From Bradyrhizobium sp. B097 (GTDB lineage Bacteria; Pseudomonadota; Alphaproteobacteria; Rhizobiales; Xanthobacteraceae): a stretch of 64,000 nt of DNA. This document shows, one piece after another, positions 26,965-35,640 of the stretch. Location: NCBI RefSeq assembly GCF_038957035.1, contig NZ_CP152412.1, positions 8,304,501-8,368,500 of the forward strand. Direction: 5' to 3'. Positions within the stretch are counted from its first letter, which is position 1. Every line of letters starts with the position of its first letter. The translations under genes were made by a program, and so were the position numbers. A model generated the notes under the pieces. That model saw only the letters and a list, made by a program, of their open reading frames with translations. It was not told the origin of the DNA and did no database searches.

Positions 26965-27801
26965 TCACGCATCCAGGAACAGCGAAGCGTGGGCCAGGAA
27001 GAGTTCCGGATACTGGTAGAAAGGTCCGTGGCTGGAATCCGGATAGATGATGAGCTGTGCGTTCGGCAGGTGCTGTTGCAACGTGAAGCCATTGATCGTG
27101 GGAATGACCAGGTCGTTGTGGCCATGCACGACGAGCGTCGGGTGACGAATTTCACTCAGATAATCCAGAACGCCATCGACCTTCTCGTTCGACTTGATGA
27201 TCGCCTGGTACTGGGTTGCGGCGGATATCTCGCTGACCTCCGGACTGCGGTCCCGCCTGCGGTGCTTGCGTTCGAGATACGCGAGACCGGCCGCCCGTCC
27301 GGCGGCAGAGGGCGAGAAATGCGCGGCGATCCAAAGATGTTCGGGCGGATCATAGGTCGCGGAAAATATCTCCGCCGATTTGCTGGCCGCGGTGTCGGCA
27401 CCGCGCGGGCCGGTGCCCACCAGTAGCAGCTTGCGCACCACGTCCGGCGCTTGCACGGCGATCTCCTGGGCGATCTTGCCGCCGATCGAGTATCCCAGGA
27501 CGTCGGCCTTGCCGATCCCGAGTGCCTTGATAAAGGCGATCGCGTCCCTTGCCATGTCGGGGAAAGTCGCCGGCACCTCGCCCGAGCTCGCGCCGACGCC
27601 CGCGTTGTCGAACAAGATCACTTCGCGGCGCTCGGCCAGCCCGTCGGTTATTGCGGGATCCCAGTGGTCCATGGTGCCGCGAAAGTGAATGTTCATGATG
27701 ATCGGCACGCCGCCCGTCTTGCCGAAACGCCGATAGGCGAAGCGGATGCCGTTGGCTTCAACAAATTTGGTTGGAGCGGTGTAGTGATTGTCGTCGGCCA
27801 T
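26965..27801 (-). CDS. Alpha/beta hydrolase
   Basis: A 278-aa alpha/beta-fold hydrolase. The nucleophile elbow is GYSIGG, the oxyanion region 'MNIHFRGTMDHWDPAI' precedes it, and the acid and His appear in 'VVHGHNDLVIPT' and 'PDSSHGPFYQYPELF'. It resembles haloperoxidase/esterase-type enzymes. Start ATG 27801 fits the domain best. Two SDR genes follow upstream on the same strand with 86 and 58 bp gaps, so it may be the last gene of an operon facing the winged-helix regulator. Confidence 0.88.
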   Translation of the reverse strand: MADDNHYTAPTKFVEANGIRFAYRRFGKTGGVPIIMNIHFRGTMDHWDPAITDGLAERREVILFDNAGVGASSGEVPATFPDMARDAIAFIKALGIGKADVLGYSIGGKIAQEIAVQAPDVVRKLLLVGTGPRGADTAASKSAEIFSATYDPPEHLWIAAHFSPSAAGRAAGLAYLERKHRRRDRSPEVSEISAATQYQAIIKSNEKVDGVLDYLSEIRHPTLVVHGHNDLVIPTINGFTLQQHLPNAQLIIYPDSSHGPFYQYPELFLAHASLFLDA

Positions 27802-27887
27802 GTTATCGGTCCCAATTTGTGAATGAAGGATTTCTCTGACAACCACTGATGCGCTTCAGTTTGCCTGTCTGACGAACGCCGTTGTCG

Positions 27888-28631
27888 TTAGGCGTTGGTA
27901 CCGCCATCCACCGTGAGATTGGCGCCGGTGACATAGGAGGCTTCCTGGCTCGCGACGAACGAGACCAGCGCTGCCACCTCTTCAGCCTTGCCGTAACGGT
28001 TGAGCGCGGTCACGGCTTTCTGCGGGGTTGCCCAGTCGCCGGATGCAGGGTTGAGATCGGTATCAATCGGGCCAGGCTGCACGTTGTTCACGGTGATGCC
28101 GCGATCACCGACCTCGCGCGCAAGGCCTTGGGTGAACATCCGGATCGCACTCTTTGTAGCCGAGTACGGCACGAGGCCCGGCGTCAGCATGCGCTCACCG
28201 ACGCAAGAGCCGATCGTTATGATGCGGCCGCTGTTGTTCATCTGCTTGAGGGCCGCTTGCGTGGCGACGAATACGCCACGGATGTTGAGGTTGATCACCT
28301 GATCCATCTCCTCAAGCGTCGTCTCTTCGAACTTCTTGGGGATCGCGGTGCCCGCATTGTTCACGAGAATGTCGAGCTTGCCGAATACGCTCACCGCCTT
28401 ATCGACGGCGGCCTGGACGGCCTTGGGATCGGTGGCATCGGCCTGCACCGCGATTGCTTTTCCGCCAGCGCCTTCGATCGCCATGACTACGGCAGCGGCG
28501 GCATCTGCGCCCTTGCTGTAGGTGAGGGTCACTTTGGCGCCGTCGGCAGCGAGACGCTTTGCAATCGCTGCGCCGATACCACGTGAAGCGCCCGTCACGA
28601 GCGCTGTCTTGCCTTCAAGTTTCTTCGACAC
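27888..28631 (-). CDS. SDR family oxidoreductase (3-oxoacyl-ACP reductase-like)
   Basis: A 247-aa classical SDR with TGASRGIG near the N-terminus, NNAG and YSATK. The GTG start at 28631 is supported by AAGGGAAA upstream and by the N-terminal alignment (MSKKLEGKTALVTG). Similar to FabG-like enzymes but not in a fatty-acid operon, so the substrate is probably a secondary metabolite or xenobiotic. Middle gene of the hydrolase-SDR-SDR group. Confidence 0.9.
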   Translation of the reverse strand: MSKKLEGKTALVTGASRGIGAAIAKRLAADGAKVTLTYSKGADAAAAVVMAIEGAGGKAIAVQADATDPKAVQAAVDKAVSVFGKLDILVNNAGTAIPKKFEETTLEEMDQVINLNIRGVFVATQAALKQMNNSGRIITIGSCVGERMLTPGLVPYSATKSAIRMFTQGLAREVGDRGITVNNVQPGPIDTDLNPASGDWATPQKAVTALNRYGKAEEVAALVSFVASQEASYVTGANLTVDGGTNA

Positions 28632-28689
28632 GTTGAGTTTCCCTTGCTGAAGTGAAAAAAGGACGGCGATATGGAGAGTTCCCTGGCTG

Positions 28690-29436
28690 TCAACTGGCCG
28701 TCTTACCGCCATTGACGTTGATGATCTGCCCGGTGATGAATGACGCCTTGTCCGAGGAAAGGAAGAGGATCGTGTCCGCGAGTTCTTCGGGCTTGCCTGC
28801 CCTCCGAAGCGGAATACCCGCGACCAATCCAGCCTTGCGGTCGCTGGAGCCTGTGAAACGATCGAGCATGGCGGTCTCGACGGGACCGGGTGCGACGGCG
28901 TTGACGCGTACGCCGAAAGCAGCAGCCTCCAGCGCGCCGGCTTTGGTGAGGCCCTCGACTGCGTGTTTGCTGCCGACGTAAAGCGATGCGTTCGGCGCGC
29001 CGCGACTGCCCATGGTCGATGAGATATTGACGATGTTGCCAAAGCCCTGGGACTGCATCACGCGCAGCTCGTGCTTCATGCAAAGGAGTACGCCGAGGAC
29101 GTTGGTGTCGAAAGTCGCGGCGTATGTTTCCGGCGTTTGCTCGGTCACGGGGCCCGGAGTCCCCTCAGTACCCGCGTTGTTCACGGCAACGTCGAGGCGA
29201 CCGAAACGCGCGACGGTCTTGTCGATCAACGCGCGGACATCGTCTTCTTTGCGAACATCGGCGTTCAAGAATTCAGCTTCCGGACCGAAAACACGAAGTT
29301 CTTTGACGAGTTCTGCTCCGGCTTCGTTTCGCCGCCCGGCGACGACGACGATCGAGCCCTCCTTGGCAAAGGCCGTGGCGGCGGCACGCCCAATTCCCGT
29401 CAGTCCCCCGGTGATCAAAACAACCCAGCCAACCAT
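28690..29436 (-). CDS. SDR family oxidoreductase
   Basis: A 248-aa classical SDR with TGGLTGIG, NNAGTEG and YVGSK. ATG 29436 is preferred because GAGGGG lies 7 bp upstream; the frame extends to 29502 without a site. The first gene of the three-gene minus-strand group, divergent from the winged-helix/TPR regulator over 250 bp. The family frequently reduces quinones or 3-keto groups; nothing more specific can be read. Confidence 0.9.
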   Translation of the reverse strand: MVGWVVLITGGLTGIGRAAATAFAKEGSIVVVAGRRNEAGAELVKELRVFGPEAEFLNADVRKEDDVRALIDKTVARFGRLDVAVNNAGTEGTPGPVTEQTPETYAATFDTNVLGVLLCMKHELRVMQSQGFGNIVNISSTMGSRGAPNASLYVGSKHAVEGLTKAGALEAAAFGVRVNAVAPGPVETAMLDRFTGSSDRKAGLVAGIPLRRAGKPEELADTILFLSSDKASFITGQIINVNGGKTAS

Positions 29437-29688
29437 GCTGAACCCCTCGATAAATTCGTGGTCTAAGCTGGCCTGCGCCTTGCGGGGCTTGGGCGGGCTC
29501 ATATTCCGCGATCAGATGTGCAGATTCATAGGCAGTCCGAGACGTTCCGTCCTGAAACTGCGGTGAAGCCGTCCGAAATTGTTCTGAAATCTGGGCGATC
29601 CCTGCTCTTGCTATCGCCTTGCAAGGACGATCGGCCGGGTGCAATCTTGCGGGAACGTCAAAGCGTTCGTTCGCTGCCGGGGTAAGAA

Positions 29689-31293
29689 GTGAATATTCGT
29701 CCTCAAGACGTCAGATCAGGCAGCCTGGGCATTCCGAATGTGGTCCAGATAGCCGATTTGACCCTCGATCTTCGGCAGGAAGAGCTGCGCGATGGGACCG
29801 GCGCCCGCGTCGATCTGCGAAACCGGTCTTTTGGTGTGCTCCGTCATCTGGTGAAGAACGCAGGGCGGGTTGTTTCCAAGGATGAGCTGTTGGCCGCCAA
29901 TTGGCCGGGCTTAACGGTCACGGAAGATTCTCTCACCCAGTGCATCTCCGACATCCGCCGTTTGCTCGGCGAGGCCGGGCGCGATCTTGTTCGCACCGTC
30001 GCCCGCCGCGGCTACATGATCGTCTTGCCCGAGCCCCCCATCGAGATCGGGCGAGGCTCCTCGACGGGTCCAACGGTCGCCGTCTGGCCCTTCGAGACGG
30101 ACGCCAGCAACCTCGACAGGTTCGCGGATGGTCTAACTGGGCAGATTGTCTTAGCGCTTGGACGCTTCGGTGAATTGCGCGTTCTGGCTCGAAGCGTCAT
30201 GCAATCCTATAAGGATCGTTTTGAAGGCACCGCTGACTTCGGTCGCGCCCTCGGCGTCGACTACTTCGTCGAGGGCGATCTGCGGTCGGACGGCGCATTG
30301 ACTCGCGTCGACGTGCATTTGACCGATGCACGGACGGGCGCGCAGCTCTGGACCAAGACCTTCAAGGTAGACGTAACCCCAGCAAATCTGCTCGCGATTC
30401 AGGATGAGATATCCGGGCAAGCAAGCGCCATGATCGGCAGCTATTGGGGCGCGATCGGTGCCGCCGAGTACAGACGCATCCAGAACAAACCGAGCGCGGA
30501 GCTGACGCCGTATGAGTGCATCGTCCAGGGCGTGATCGGAATTCCTACGGACGCAACCATTCTTGATCCTGTCGCCAAAGCCCGCGAATGCCTGGAGCGC
30601 CTTACACGCGAGGAACCGCGAAACGCGGCGGCATGGGCGGCGCTCGTTCTCGTCTTCAATAATCAAAGGACGTGGGGCTTTTCTTCCCCAACCGGAGAGG
30701 TTGGCAGCATCGAAGATCGCCTTTACTTCGCCGACATGGCGGTTGAAGCCGCAAACCGCGCGGTCGAGATCGCACCGAACGACGCGTTCGTTCGCGGCCT
30801 CGTCGCGCGGGCGGCGTGGATGGCCTGCCAACCTGATCTGCTTCGTATCGAGACGATGCGGGCGATCGAGCTCAATCCCAACGATCCCCAGAATCTTGGC
30901 CCACTCGGCAACCTCATGGCGTATGCGGGCTTTTGGGATGAAGGTGTCGCTCTTGCCGAGAAAGGCATCGCGTTGACCGCCCCCAGCACGCCCCGCTGGT
31001 GGTGGTGGGCGTCCGCCAAACGGGCCTTTGCATACGGAAAATACGCCGAGGCCTTTGATGCCTTTCGCCAGTCCTATGTGGAGCAGCTATGGATCAGTCA
31101 TCTTCACATGGCCTATACGCTGCCGTTCCTCGACCGGCCGAATGAAGCGAAAGCGCACATCGCAACCTTGCTCAAGATGAGGCCCGGTTTTACCGTCCGC
31201 GAAGCGGACGCCTATTACAAGATGTGGTGCTTCGCTCCGTCGTATCGCGGAAAGATGTGCTATGCGTTGCGAAATGCAGGACTTCCTGGCTAA
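29689..31293 (+). CDS. Winged-helix (OmpR/CadC-type) regulator with TPR-like C-terminus
   Basis: A 534-aa protein. Residues about 20-110 form an OmpR/PhoB-type DNA-binding domain ('LRNRSFGVLRHLVKNAGRVVS', 'VARRGYMIV'). The middle has the CadC/adenylate-cyclase-like segment ('VAVWPFETDASNLDRFADGL'), and the C-terminal half is helical repeats of TPR type. There is no receiver domain or membrane segment. GTG start at 29689 after GGGGTAAGAA. It is divergent from the SDR-SDR-hydrolase group, which it probably regulates; this is inference. Confidence 0.85.
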   Translation: MNIRPQDVRSGSLGIPNVVQIADLTLDLRQEELRDGTGARVDLRNRSFGVLRHLVKNAGRVVSKDELLAANWPGLTVTEDSLTQCISDIRRLLGEAGRDLVRTVARRGYMIVLPEPPIEIGRGSSTGPTVAVWPFETDASNLDRFADGLTGQIVLALGRFGELRVLARSVMQSYKDRFEGTADFGRALGVDYFVEGDLRSDGALTRVDVHLTDARTGAQLWTKTFKVDVTPANLLAIQDEISGQASAMIGSYWGAIGAAEYRRIQNKPSAELTPYECIVQGVIGIPTDATILDPVAKARECLERLTREEPRNAAAWAALVLVFNNQRTWGFSSPTGEVGSIEDRLYFADMAVEAANRAVEIAPNDAFVRGLVARAAWMACQPDLLRIETMRAIELNPNDPQNLGPLGNLMAYAGFWDEGVALAEKGIALTAPSTPRWWWWASAKRAFAYGKYAEAFDAFRQSYVEQLWISHLHMAYTLPFLDRPNEAKAHIATLLKMRPGFTVREADAYYKMWCFAPSYRGKMCYALRNAGLPG

Positions 31294-31452
31294 GGGCTTG
31301 CTCCCTGAGCTCCGGAATTCCACACCAGTGTTCGGCAGTGCAGTTGTCCCTTGGACGACCTACAGCGACGTACGCTATCGAGCCGCCGTTGGCGAGCAAG
31401 CGCACATCAAGCGTCTCACAGGACATAACTCCATTCTATGGGGTACACGGCC

Positions 31453-31608
31453 TTAAAACACCGCGAGATACTTCAGCAGCGAGACGATGCCGATGATGAT
31501 GACGACGACGCGCGCGATCTGCTTGGCGCGGCCGTCGAGTGGCAGCATGTTGATGAGATAAAGAACGAGAATGGTGACAAGGAAAGTGACGAGTACGCCG
31601 ACGAGCAT
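31453..31608 (-). CDS. 51-aa membrane protein (Thivi_2564-like)
   Basis: Reading the minus strand from ATG 31608 gives a 51-residue protein with two hydrophobic helices separated by a short charged turn (NMLPLDGRAKQIARV). It resembles the small two-helix proteins grouped as Thivi_2564 family. Function unknown. An exact EcfG-type promoter ends 48 bp upstream, so I infer stress induction. Confidence 0.8.
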   Translation of the reverse strand: MLVGVLVTFLVTILVLYLINMLPLDGRAKQIARVVVIIIGIVSLLKYLAVF

Positions 31609-31655
31609 GCGGGGCCCCCTGATGGCATCGGTGAATGTGCTGTTCGCCCGTTGCT

Positions 31656-31680
31656 AACGTGCGACGAGGAGTCCGGTTCC
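31656..31680 (-). promoter_or_regulatory. EcfG-type promoter for the 51-aa membrane protein
   Basis: On the minus strand GGAAC (31680-31676), 16 bp, CGTT (31659-31656). Exact match to the general stress consensus. Confidence 0.8.
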
Positions 31681-31721
31681 TGACCGCGGAACCGAAAGTG
31701 GCCGACCTCGCTTGATCGACG

Positions 31722-32351
31722 CTATTCGCGCGCCAGCACCGGCGCGCGCTGATACTTGGCGCGGATGCGATCCGGCGCCGGCGTGAAGTTGAGGGATGCT
31801 CCGCGCCGGTCCGGGCGGCCGACGGACATCAACCCGTCCTTGCCGACGACGATGTCGCCCTTGCGCAAGGTCGGATCGTCCTCGATCTTCACCGTGGCGA
31901 GCCCGACAGTGTCCTTGCCGTTGCAGGTGCAGCCCGAAACGATCTCGTCGCGATAGCGGAATGCGTTCGGCAGCTCGGAATACGGCTTGCCGTCTTCGGT
32001 CGCGGCGTTGTCGATATTGCCGCCATAGACCACTTCGGTCGCGCTCGCCGGGCAGAAGCTGTTGCAGCTCTCCGCCTTGCTCTGGTTGCCGGTCGCCGCC
32101 AGCGGGAAATAGCGGCCATCGCAGGTACGCACGCAATAGGCCTGGCCGCCGTCATAGCGCGCGCGCCGCTCGGCCCGCGGCGCAGGCGCCGGCCCGTCAT
32201 CGAACGGCATCCGGATCACCGGCGGACGGCCCTGCATGAAGCCGCCGAACAGTTGCGAGAAGAAATCCTGGGCTTGCGCAGCGGGCGCAAGCAACAGGCC
32301 AAGCACTGCCGCCGTCCCGAACGCCAACCGCCTCACGTGCCGCTTCACCAT
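31722..32351 (-). CDS. DUF2865 domain secreted protein
   Basis: A 209-aa protein with a signal peptide (AVLGLLLAPAAQAQD) and the DUF2865 core: 'YCVRTCDGRYFPL', 'SCNSFCPAS' and a further 'CTCNGKD' segment, giving six conserved Cys. Function unknown. ATG 32351 has GAGGG 6 bp upstream. Its promoter is an exact EcfG match whose -35 box lies within a dispersed repeat. The next gene upstream is an L,D-transpeptidase under its own EcfG promoter. Confidence 0.9.
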   Translation of the reverse strand: MVKRHVRRLAFGTAAVLGLLLAPAAQAQDFFSQLFGGFMQGRPPVIRMPFDDGPAPAPRAERRARYDGGQAYCVRTCDGRYFPLAATGNQSKAESCNSFCPASATEVVYGGNIDNAATEDGKPYSELPNAFRYRDEIVSGCTCNGKDTVGLATVKIEDDPTLRKGDIVVGKDGLMSVGRPDRRGASLNFTPAPDRIRAKYQRAPVLARE

Positions 32352-32367
32352 CACCAACCCTCAGTCC

Positions 32368-32393
32368 AACGCCGATCCCGAGAGCCCCGTTCC
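32368..32393 (-). promoter_or_regulatory. EcfG-type promoter for the DUF2865 gene
   Basis: On the minus strand GGAAC (32393-32389), 17 bp, CGTT (32371-32368). The GGAAC is one arm of the palindrome at the edge of the 32388-32480 repeat. Confidence 0.75.
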
Positions 32394-32480
32394 GATTGAA
32401 TCGGAACGCGGCTCTAAATTCTTGTTCTGACGCGTTTTCTTCACGCGAACTGGTATCCACTTCGCTCGAAAACGCTCTAG
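32388..32480. repeat. Dispersed Bradyrhizobium-type repeat
   Basis: Begins with a perfect palindrome (CGTTCCGATT-G-AATCGGAACG) and ends 'ttcgctcgaaaacgctctag'. A second copy is at 43064-43172. The final CTAG supplies the stop codon of the L,D-transpeptidase gene. Confidence 0.85.
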
Positions 32481-33298
32481 TACAACGAGGAAGTCGCCGG
32501 GATGTTCAACGCCTGACGGCCGGAAGGCAGCGTCATCACCGCGGGGCGCGGCTGCATCGGCGCCGGCCGGACCGAGATCTGCGTCGTGGTCGGGCCGAGC
32601 TCGCGTGCGGCGAGATGCGGCCCGTTCTTCGGCAGCACCACCACCTTGGTCCCGACATCGACCCGGCTGAACAGGTCGGAGACGTCTTCGTTGGTCAGGC
32701 GGATGCAGCCCGACGACACGAACTTGCCGATCGTCGACGGATCGTTGGTGCCGTGGATGCGGTACTCGCTGGAGCCGAGATACATCGCGCGTGCACCGAG
32801 CGGGTTGCCCGGGCCGCCGGCCATGAAGCGCGGCAGATAAGGCTGGCGCTTGATCATCTCGGCCGGCGGATGCCAGTCCGGCCACTCGGCTTTGCGGCTG
32901 ATGGTCTGGGTGCCCGCCCAGGTGAAGCCCTCACGGCCGACGCCGACGCCGTAGCGGATCGCCCGGCCGCCGCCGAGCACGTAGTACAGCGCGGTGTTGC
33001 CGGTATCGATGATGACGGTGCCGGGCGCCTCTGACGTGTTGAGCGCGACGGTGGTGCGGCGCAGCCGCTCCGGCAGCGCGCCGTCCTCGGTCGAGGGATC
33101 GTTCATCACCTCGTCGGAGGGGAATCCGCCCGGCTGCGTCGACGCATAGCCGAGCGCGGAGGAGCGCCCTTGAGCGCTCGCCGAATTGGCGACAATGAAT
33201 GGCGTCGCGAGCAGGACGCTGGCGAAAGCAAAGGTGCGGACAAGGGTGCGCGCGGCGCGCGACGCAAGCCGGCGGCTGGAAAGAGACTGCTGTGTCAT
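32477..33298 (-). CDS. L,D-transpeptidase (YkuD domain)
   Basis: A 273-aa protein with a signal peptide (ATPFIVANSASA) and a YkuD domain. The catalytic signature is HGTN with His182 and SSGCIRL with Cys198 and Arg200. These enzymes make 3-3 cross-links in peptidoglycan or attach envelope proteins to it. Its stop codon lies in a dispersed repeat. An exact EcfG promoter is 49 bp upstream, and the AI-2E permease is divergent on the other side, so cell-wall remodelling under stress is likely. Confidence 0.93.
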   Translation of the reverse strand: MTQQSLSSRRLASRAARTLVRTFAFASVLLATPFIVANSASAQGRSSALGYASTQPGGFPSDEVMNDPSTEDGALPERLRRTTVALNTSEAPGTVIIDTGNTALYYVLGGGRAIRYGVGVGREGFTWAGTQTISRKAEWPDWHPPAEMIKRQPYLPRFMAGGPGNPLGARAMYLGSSEYRIHGTNDPSTIGKFVSSGCIRLTNEDVSDLFSRVDVGTKVVVLPKNGPHLAARELGPTTTQISVRPAPMQPRPAVMTLPSGRQALNIPATSSLY

Positions 33299-33346
33299 GT
33301 GCTGCCCCTGGACGGGATGCGCATCATGGTGATGCGATGACCAACC

Positions 33347-33372
33347 AACGCGCGTGACCGTCAGACAGTTCC
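33347..33372 (-). promoter_or_regulatory. EcfG-type promoter for the L,D-transpeptidase
   Basis: On the minus strand GGAAC (33372-33368), 17 bp, CGTT (33350-33347). Divergent from the EcfG promoter at 33431. Confidence 0.85.
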
Positions 33373-33430
33373 GCCGCGAATCGTCGCGAAGTCGCGATTG
33401 TCAACCCGCCATCTCTCACGAGCGCGCGAT

Positions 33431-33456
33431 GGAACCTTTGCCGGGGCGACGCCGTT
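33431..33456 (+). promoter_or_regulatory. EcfG-type promoter for the AI-2E permease
   Basis: GGAAC (33431-33435), 17 bp, CGTT (33453-33456). The GTG start is 53 bp downstream. Confidence 0.85.
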
Positions 33457-33508
33457 GTCGTGCGCAATTTGACGCGAAATTCATTTGTCCCCATTCGGGA
33501 GGAGTCTG

Positions 33509-34621
33509 GTGCGCGCCTTTCCGGGTGAACGTATGCTTGGCAACGCGCCCGAAGGCACGCCCCTCCCCGACAGCAAAACCGAAACGCCACCGTTGATCAG
33601 CCGCGCCGAGGTCGTCGCCTTCGCGCTGGTCGCGCTGCTGGTGATCGCCGTGGTGGCGGTGCTGTATCTGGCGCGCGCGGTCTTCCTTCCGATCACCATG
33701 GCTTTCATCGTCGGCACCATGCTGTCGCCGGCGGCGAGCCTGCTCGAGCGCTACCGGATCCCGCGCGCGCTCGGCGCGGTGCTAATCGTGATCGCAGTCG
33801 GCACCGCCGTCAGCTTCATGGTCGGACTGATCGCCTCGCCTGTGATGGAATGGAGCTCGCGGCTGCCCGAGCTCGGCGCGATCCTGAAAGAGAAGCTGCA
33901 TGTGTTCGACCGGCCGCTCGCGCTGTGGCAGGAGCTGCAGAGCATGGTCGGCGCCCCCGATACGCTCGCCAACCTCCAGCTGCCGAAATTCGAATGGGTG
34001 CAGCCGACGCTGGAATTCGTGTCGCCGACCTTCGCCGAATTCCTGCTGTTCATCGCCACCCTGATCCTGTTCATCGCGAGCTGGAAGGATCTGCGACGCG
34101 GGCTGGTGATGACCTTCAACGACCGCGCGGCACGATTGCGCACGCTGCGAATCCTCAACGAGCTCGAAACGCACCTCGGCAATTATCTGCTGACGGTGAC
34201 CATGATCAATGCCGGCGTCGGCATCGTCACCGGTGCGATCTGCGCGGCGGCGGGCACGCCCAACGCGGCCGGGCTCGGCGCGCTCGCCGCGACACTGAAT
34301 TTCATACCGATCATCGGCCCGGTCGCGATGTTCGTGGTGCTGGTCGCGGTCGGCATCGTCTCCTCGCCGACCATCGGCGCGGGGCTGATCGCGCCGGCGT
34401 GTTTTGCCGTCGTGACCTTCATGGAAGGGCATTTCGTGACACCGACGATCGTCGGCCGCAGGCTGTCGCTGAATGCGCTCGCAGTCTTTCTCGCGCTCGC
34501 ATTCTGGACCTGGCTGTGGGGCCCGATGGGCGCCTTCCTGTCGTCACCGCTGCTGATCGTGGCGTTGATCGTGAAAGACCATTTGATGCCGGTCAATTCG
34601 CCGCAGCTGCCTGAGGACTAA
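33509..34621 (+). CDS. AI-2E family transporter (PerM-like)
   Basis: A 370-aa membrane protein of the AI-2E exporter/PerM family. It has about eight helices in two groups and a soluble middle part. 'LNFIPIIGPVAMFV' and 'HFVTPTIVGRRLSLNALAVFLAL' are family hallmarks. The GTG at 33509 has GGGAGGAG upstream; an ATG at 33533 is an alternative. Family members transport signals or ions, and the substrate here is unknown. EcfG promoter; followed by the YqjD-like gene. Confidence 0.9.
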   Translation: MRAFPGERMLGNAPEGTPLPDSKTETPPLISRAEVVAFALVALLVIAVVAVLYLARAVFLPITMAFIVGTMLSPAASLLERYRIPRALGAVLIVIAVGTAVSFMVGLIASPVMEWSSRLPELGAILKEKLHVFDRPLALWQELQSMVGAPDTLANLQLPKFEWVQPTLEFVSPTFAEFLLFIATLILFIASWKDLRRGLVMTFNDRAARLRTLRILNELETHLGNYLLTVTMINAGVGIVTGAICAAAGTPNAAGLGALAATLNFIPIIGPVAMFVVLVAVGIVSSPTIGAGLIAPACFAVVTFMEGHFVTPTIVGRRLSLNALAVFLALAFWTWLWGPMGAFLSSPLLIVALIVKDHLMPVNSPQLPED

Positions 34622-34637
34622 CCTCGGTTTCGCATCG

Positions 34638-34663
34638 GGAACCTTTGCATGGTGCGAAGCGTT
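34638..34663 (+). promoter_or_regulatory. EcfG-type promoter for the YqjD-like gene
   Basis: GGAAC (34638-34642), 17 bp, CGTT (34660-34663), 36 bp before the chosen ATG. Confidence 0.85.
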
Positions 34664-34698
34664 TTTCTCCGGACACGCACGTGCTCCGGGAGCTTTCG

Positions 34699-35070
34699 AT
34701 GTCGAGCACGGACAGCGCATTTGGGATCAGGACCATGACGGATAACGCGACCTACGAACGCCTCGAAAAGGATGTCACCGCCGTGAAGAACGATATCGCA
34801 GCCCTCACCGAACAGATCACCGACGCGCTCAACTCGTTTGCCAACAACGCAGGCAAGCAGGCCCGCCGCCGCTACAAGGATGCGCGCGCCAACGCCGAAT
34901 CGACGCTCGACGACATGTCGGAGCGCGGCAGCGCGATGATGGGCGCGGCACAGGATGCGGCATCCTCGATCGAGGAATCGCTGGAAGAGGTGATCACGCA
35001 GCGGCCGCTGGCGACCGTCGGCCTTGCACTCGGCCTCGGCTTTCTGATCGGCCTCACCTGGCGCCGCTAG
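34699..35070 (+). CDS. DUF883 family protein (ElaB/YqjD-like)
   Basis: A 123-aa protein with a long amphipathic helical region (about residues 20-95, 'TYERLEKDVTAVKNDIAALTEQ') and a C-terminal membrane anchor ending GLGFLIGLTWRR. This is the DUF883 pattern. Enterobacterial ElaB and YqjD tether ribosomes to the membrane in stationary phase. ATG 34699 has GGGAG 7 bp upstream; MTDNATYE at 34735 is an alternative. It is followed after 103 bp by a YqjE-like gene, the same order as in the yqjDE operon. EcfG promoter upstream. Confidence 0.9.
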   Translation: MSSTDSAFGIRTMTDNATYERLEKDVTAVKNDIAALTEQITDALNSFANNAGKQARRRYKDARANAESTLDDMSERGSAMMGAAQDAASSIEESLEEVITQRPLATVGLALGLGFLIGLTWRR

Positions 35071-35173
35071 GTCATGCGCAAACCACCGCTCTGGACGCGA
35101 TGGCAGCGCTGGCGCGCCGCCGCCTCGTTTGTCGATGCGCTCTTCAAGGCAAGACTCAGGACAAGGCTTGGCA

Positions 35174-35623
35174 ATGCTTCAGCGGCTGATCGATGACGTC
35201 AAGCAATCCACCGGCAGCGCGCTGCGGCTGACCTCGCTCGCGGCCGCCGCCGCGATCGCGCTGTTCATCACCATCGCCTTCCTGTGCGCGGCCGCCTTCG
35301 TCTATGTGCTGCAGCACTATGGTCCGGTGGAGGCGTGCCTGTCCGGCGCCGCGGTGTTCCTGGTCGTCACGCTGATCGCCATTGCCGTTTACATGGCGCG
35401 CAAGCGAGAGATGCGCCGCCGCGCGGAGAAAGCGGCCAAGGCCGCGAAATCGGCCGCGGCGACAATGTTCGCCGACCCCGCACTGATCGCCACCGGCCTG
35501 CAGATCGTGCGCGCCATCGGCGTGAAGCGGCTGATCCCGATCCTAGCGGTCGGCGGCCTCGCGCTCGGCCTGATGGCAAGCCGCAGCGCCGCCGGCAGCA
35601 GCGAGCCGGACGAAGAGGAATAG
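35174..35623 (+). CDS. Phage-holin-family / YqjE-like membrane protein
   Basis: A 149-aa protein with two close transmembrane helices (about residues 22-45 and 55-78, 'SLAAAAAIALFITIAFLC' and 'AAVFLVVTLIAIAVY'), a basic linker and a third hydrophobic segment ('LIPILAVGGLALGLMAS'). This is the YqjE/holin-superfamily pattern; the name does not imply lysis. ATG 35174 is preceded by GGACAAGG. It probably shares the stress promoter of the upstream YqjD-like gene. Confidence 0.85.
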   Translation: MLQRLIDDVKQSTGSALRLTSLAAAAAIALFITIAFLCAAAFVYVLQHYGPVEACLSGAAVFLVVTLIAIAVYMARKREMRRRAEKAAKAAKSAAATMFADPALIATGLQIVRAIGVKRLIPILAVGGLALGLMASRSAAGSSEPDEEE

Positions 35624-35640
35624 TCACCAACAAGCACTGC

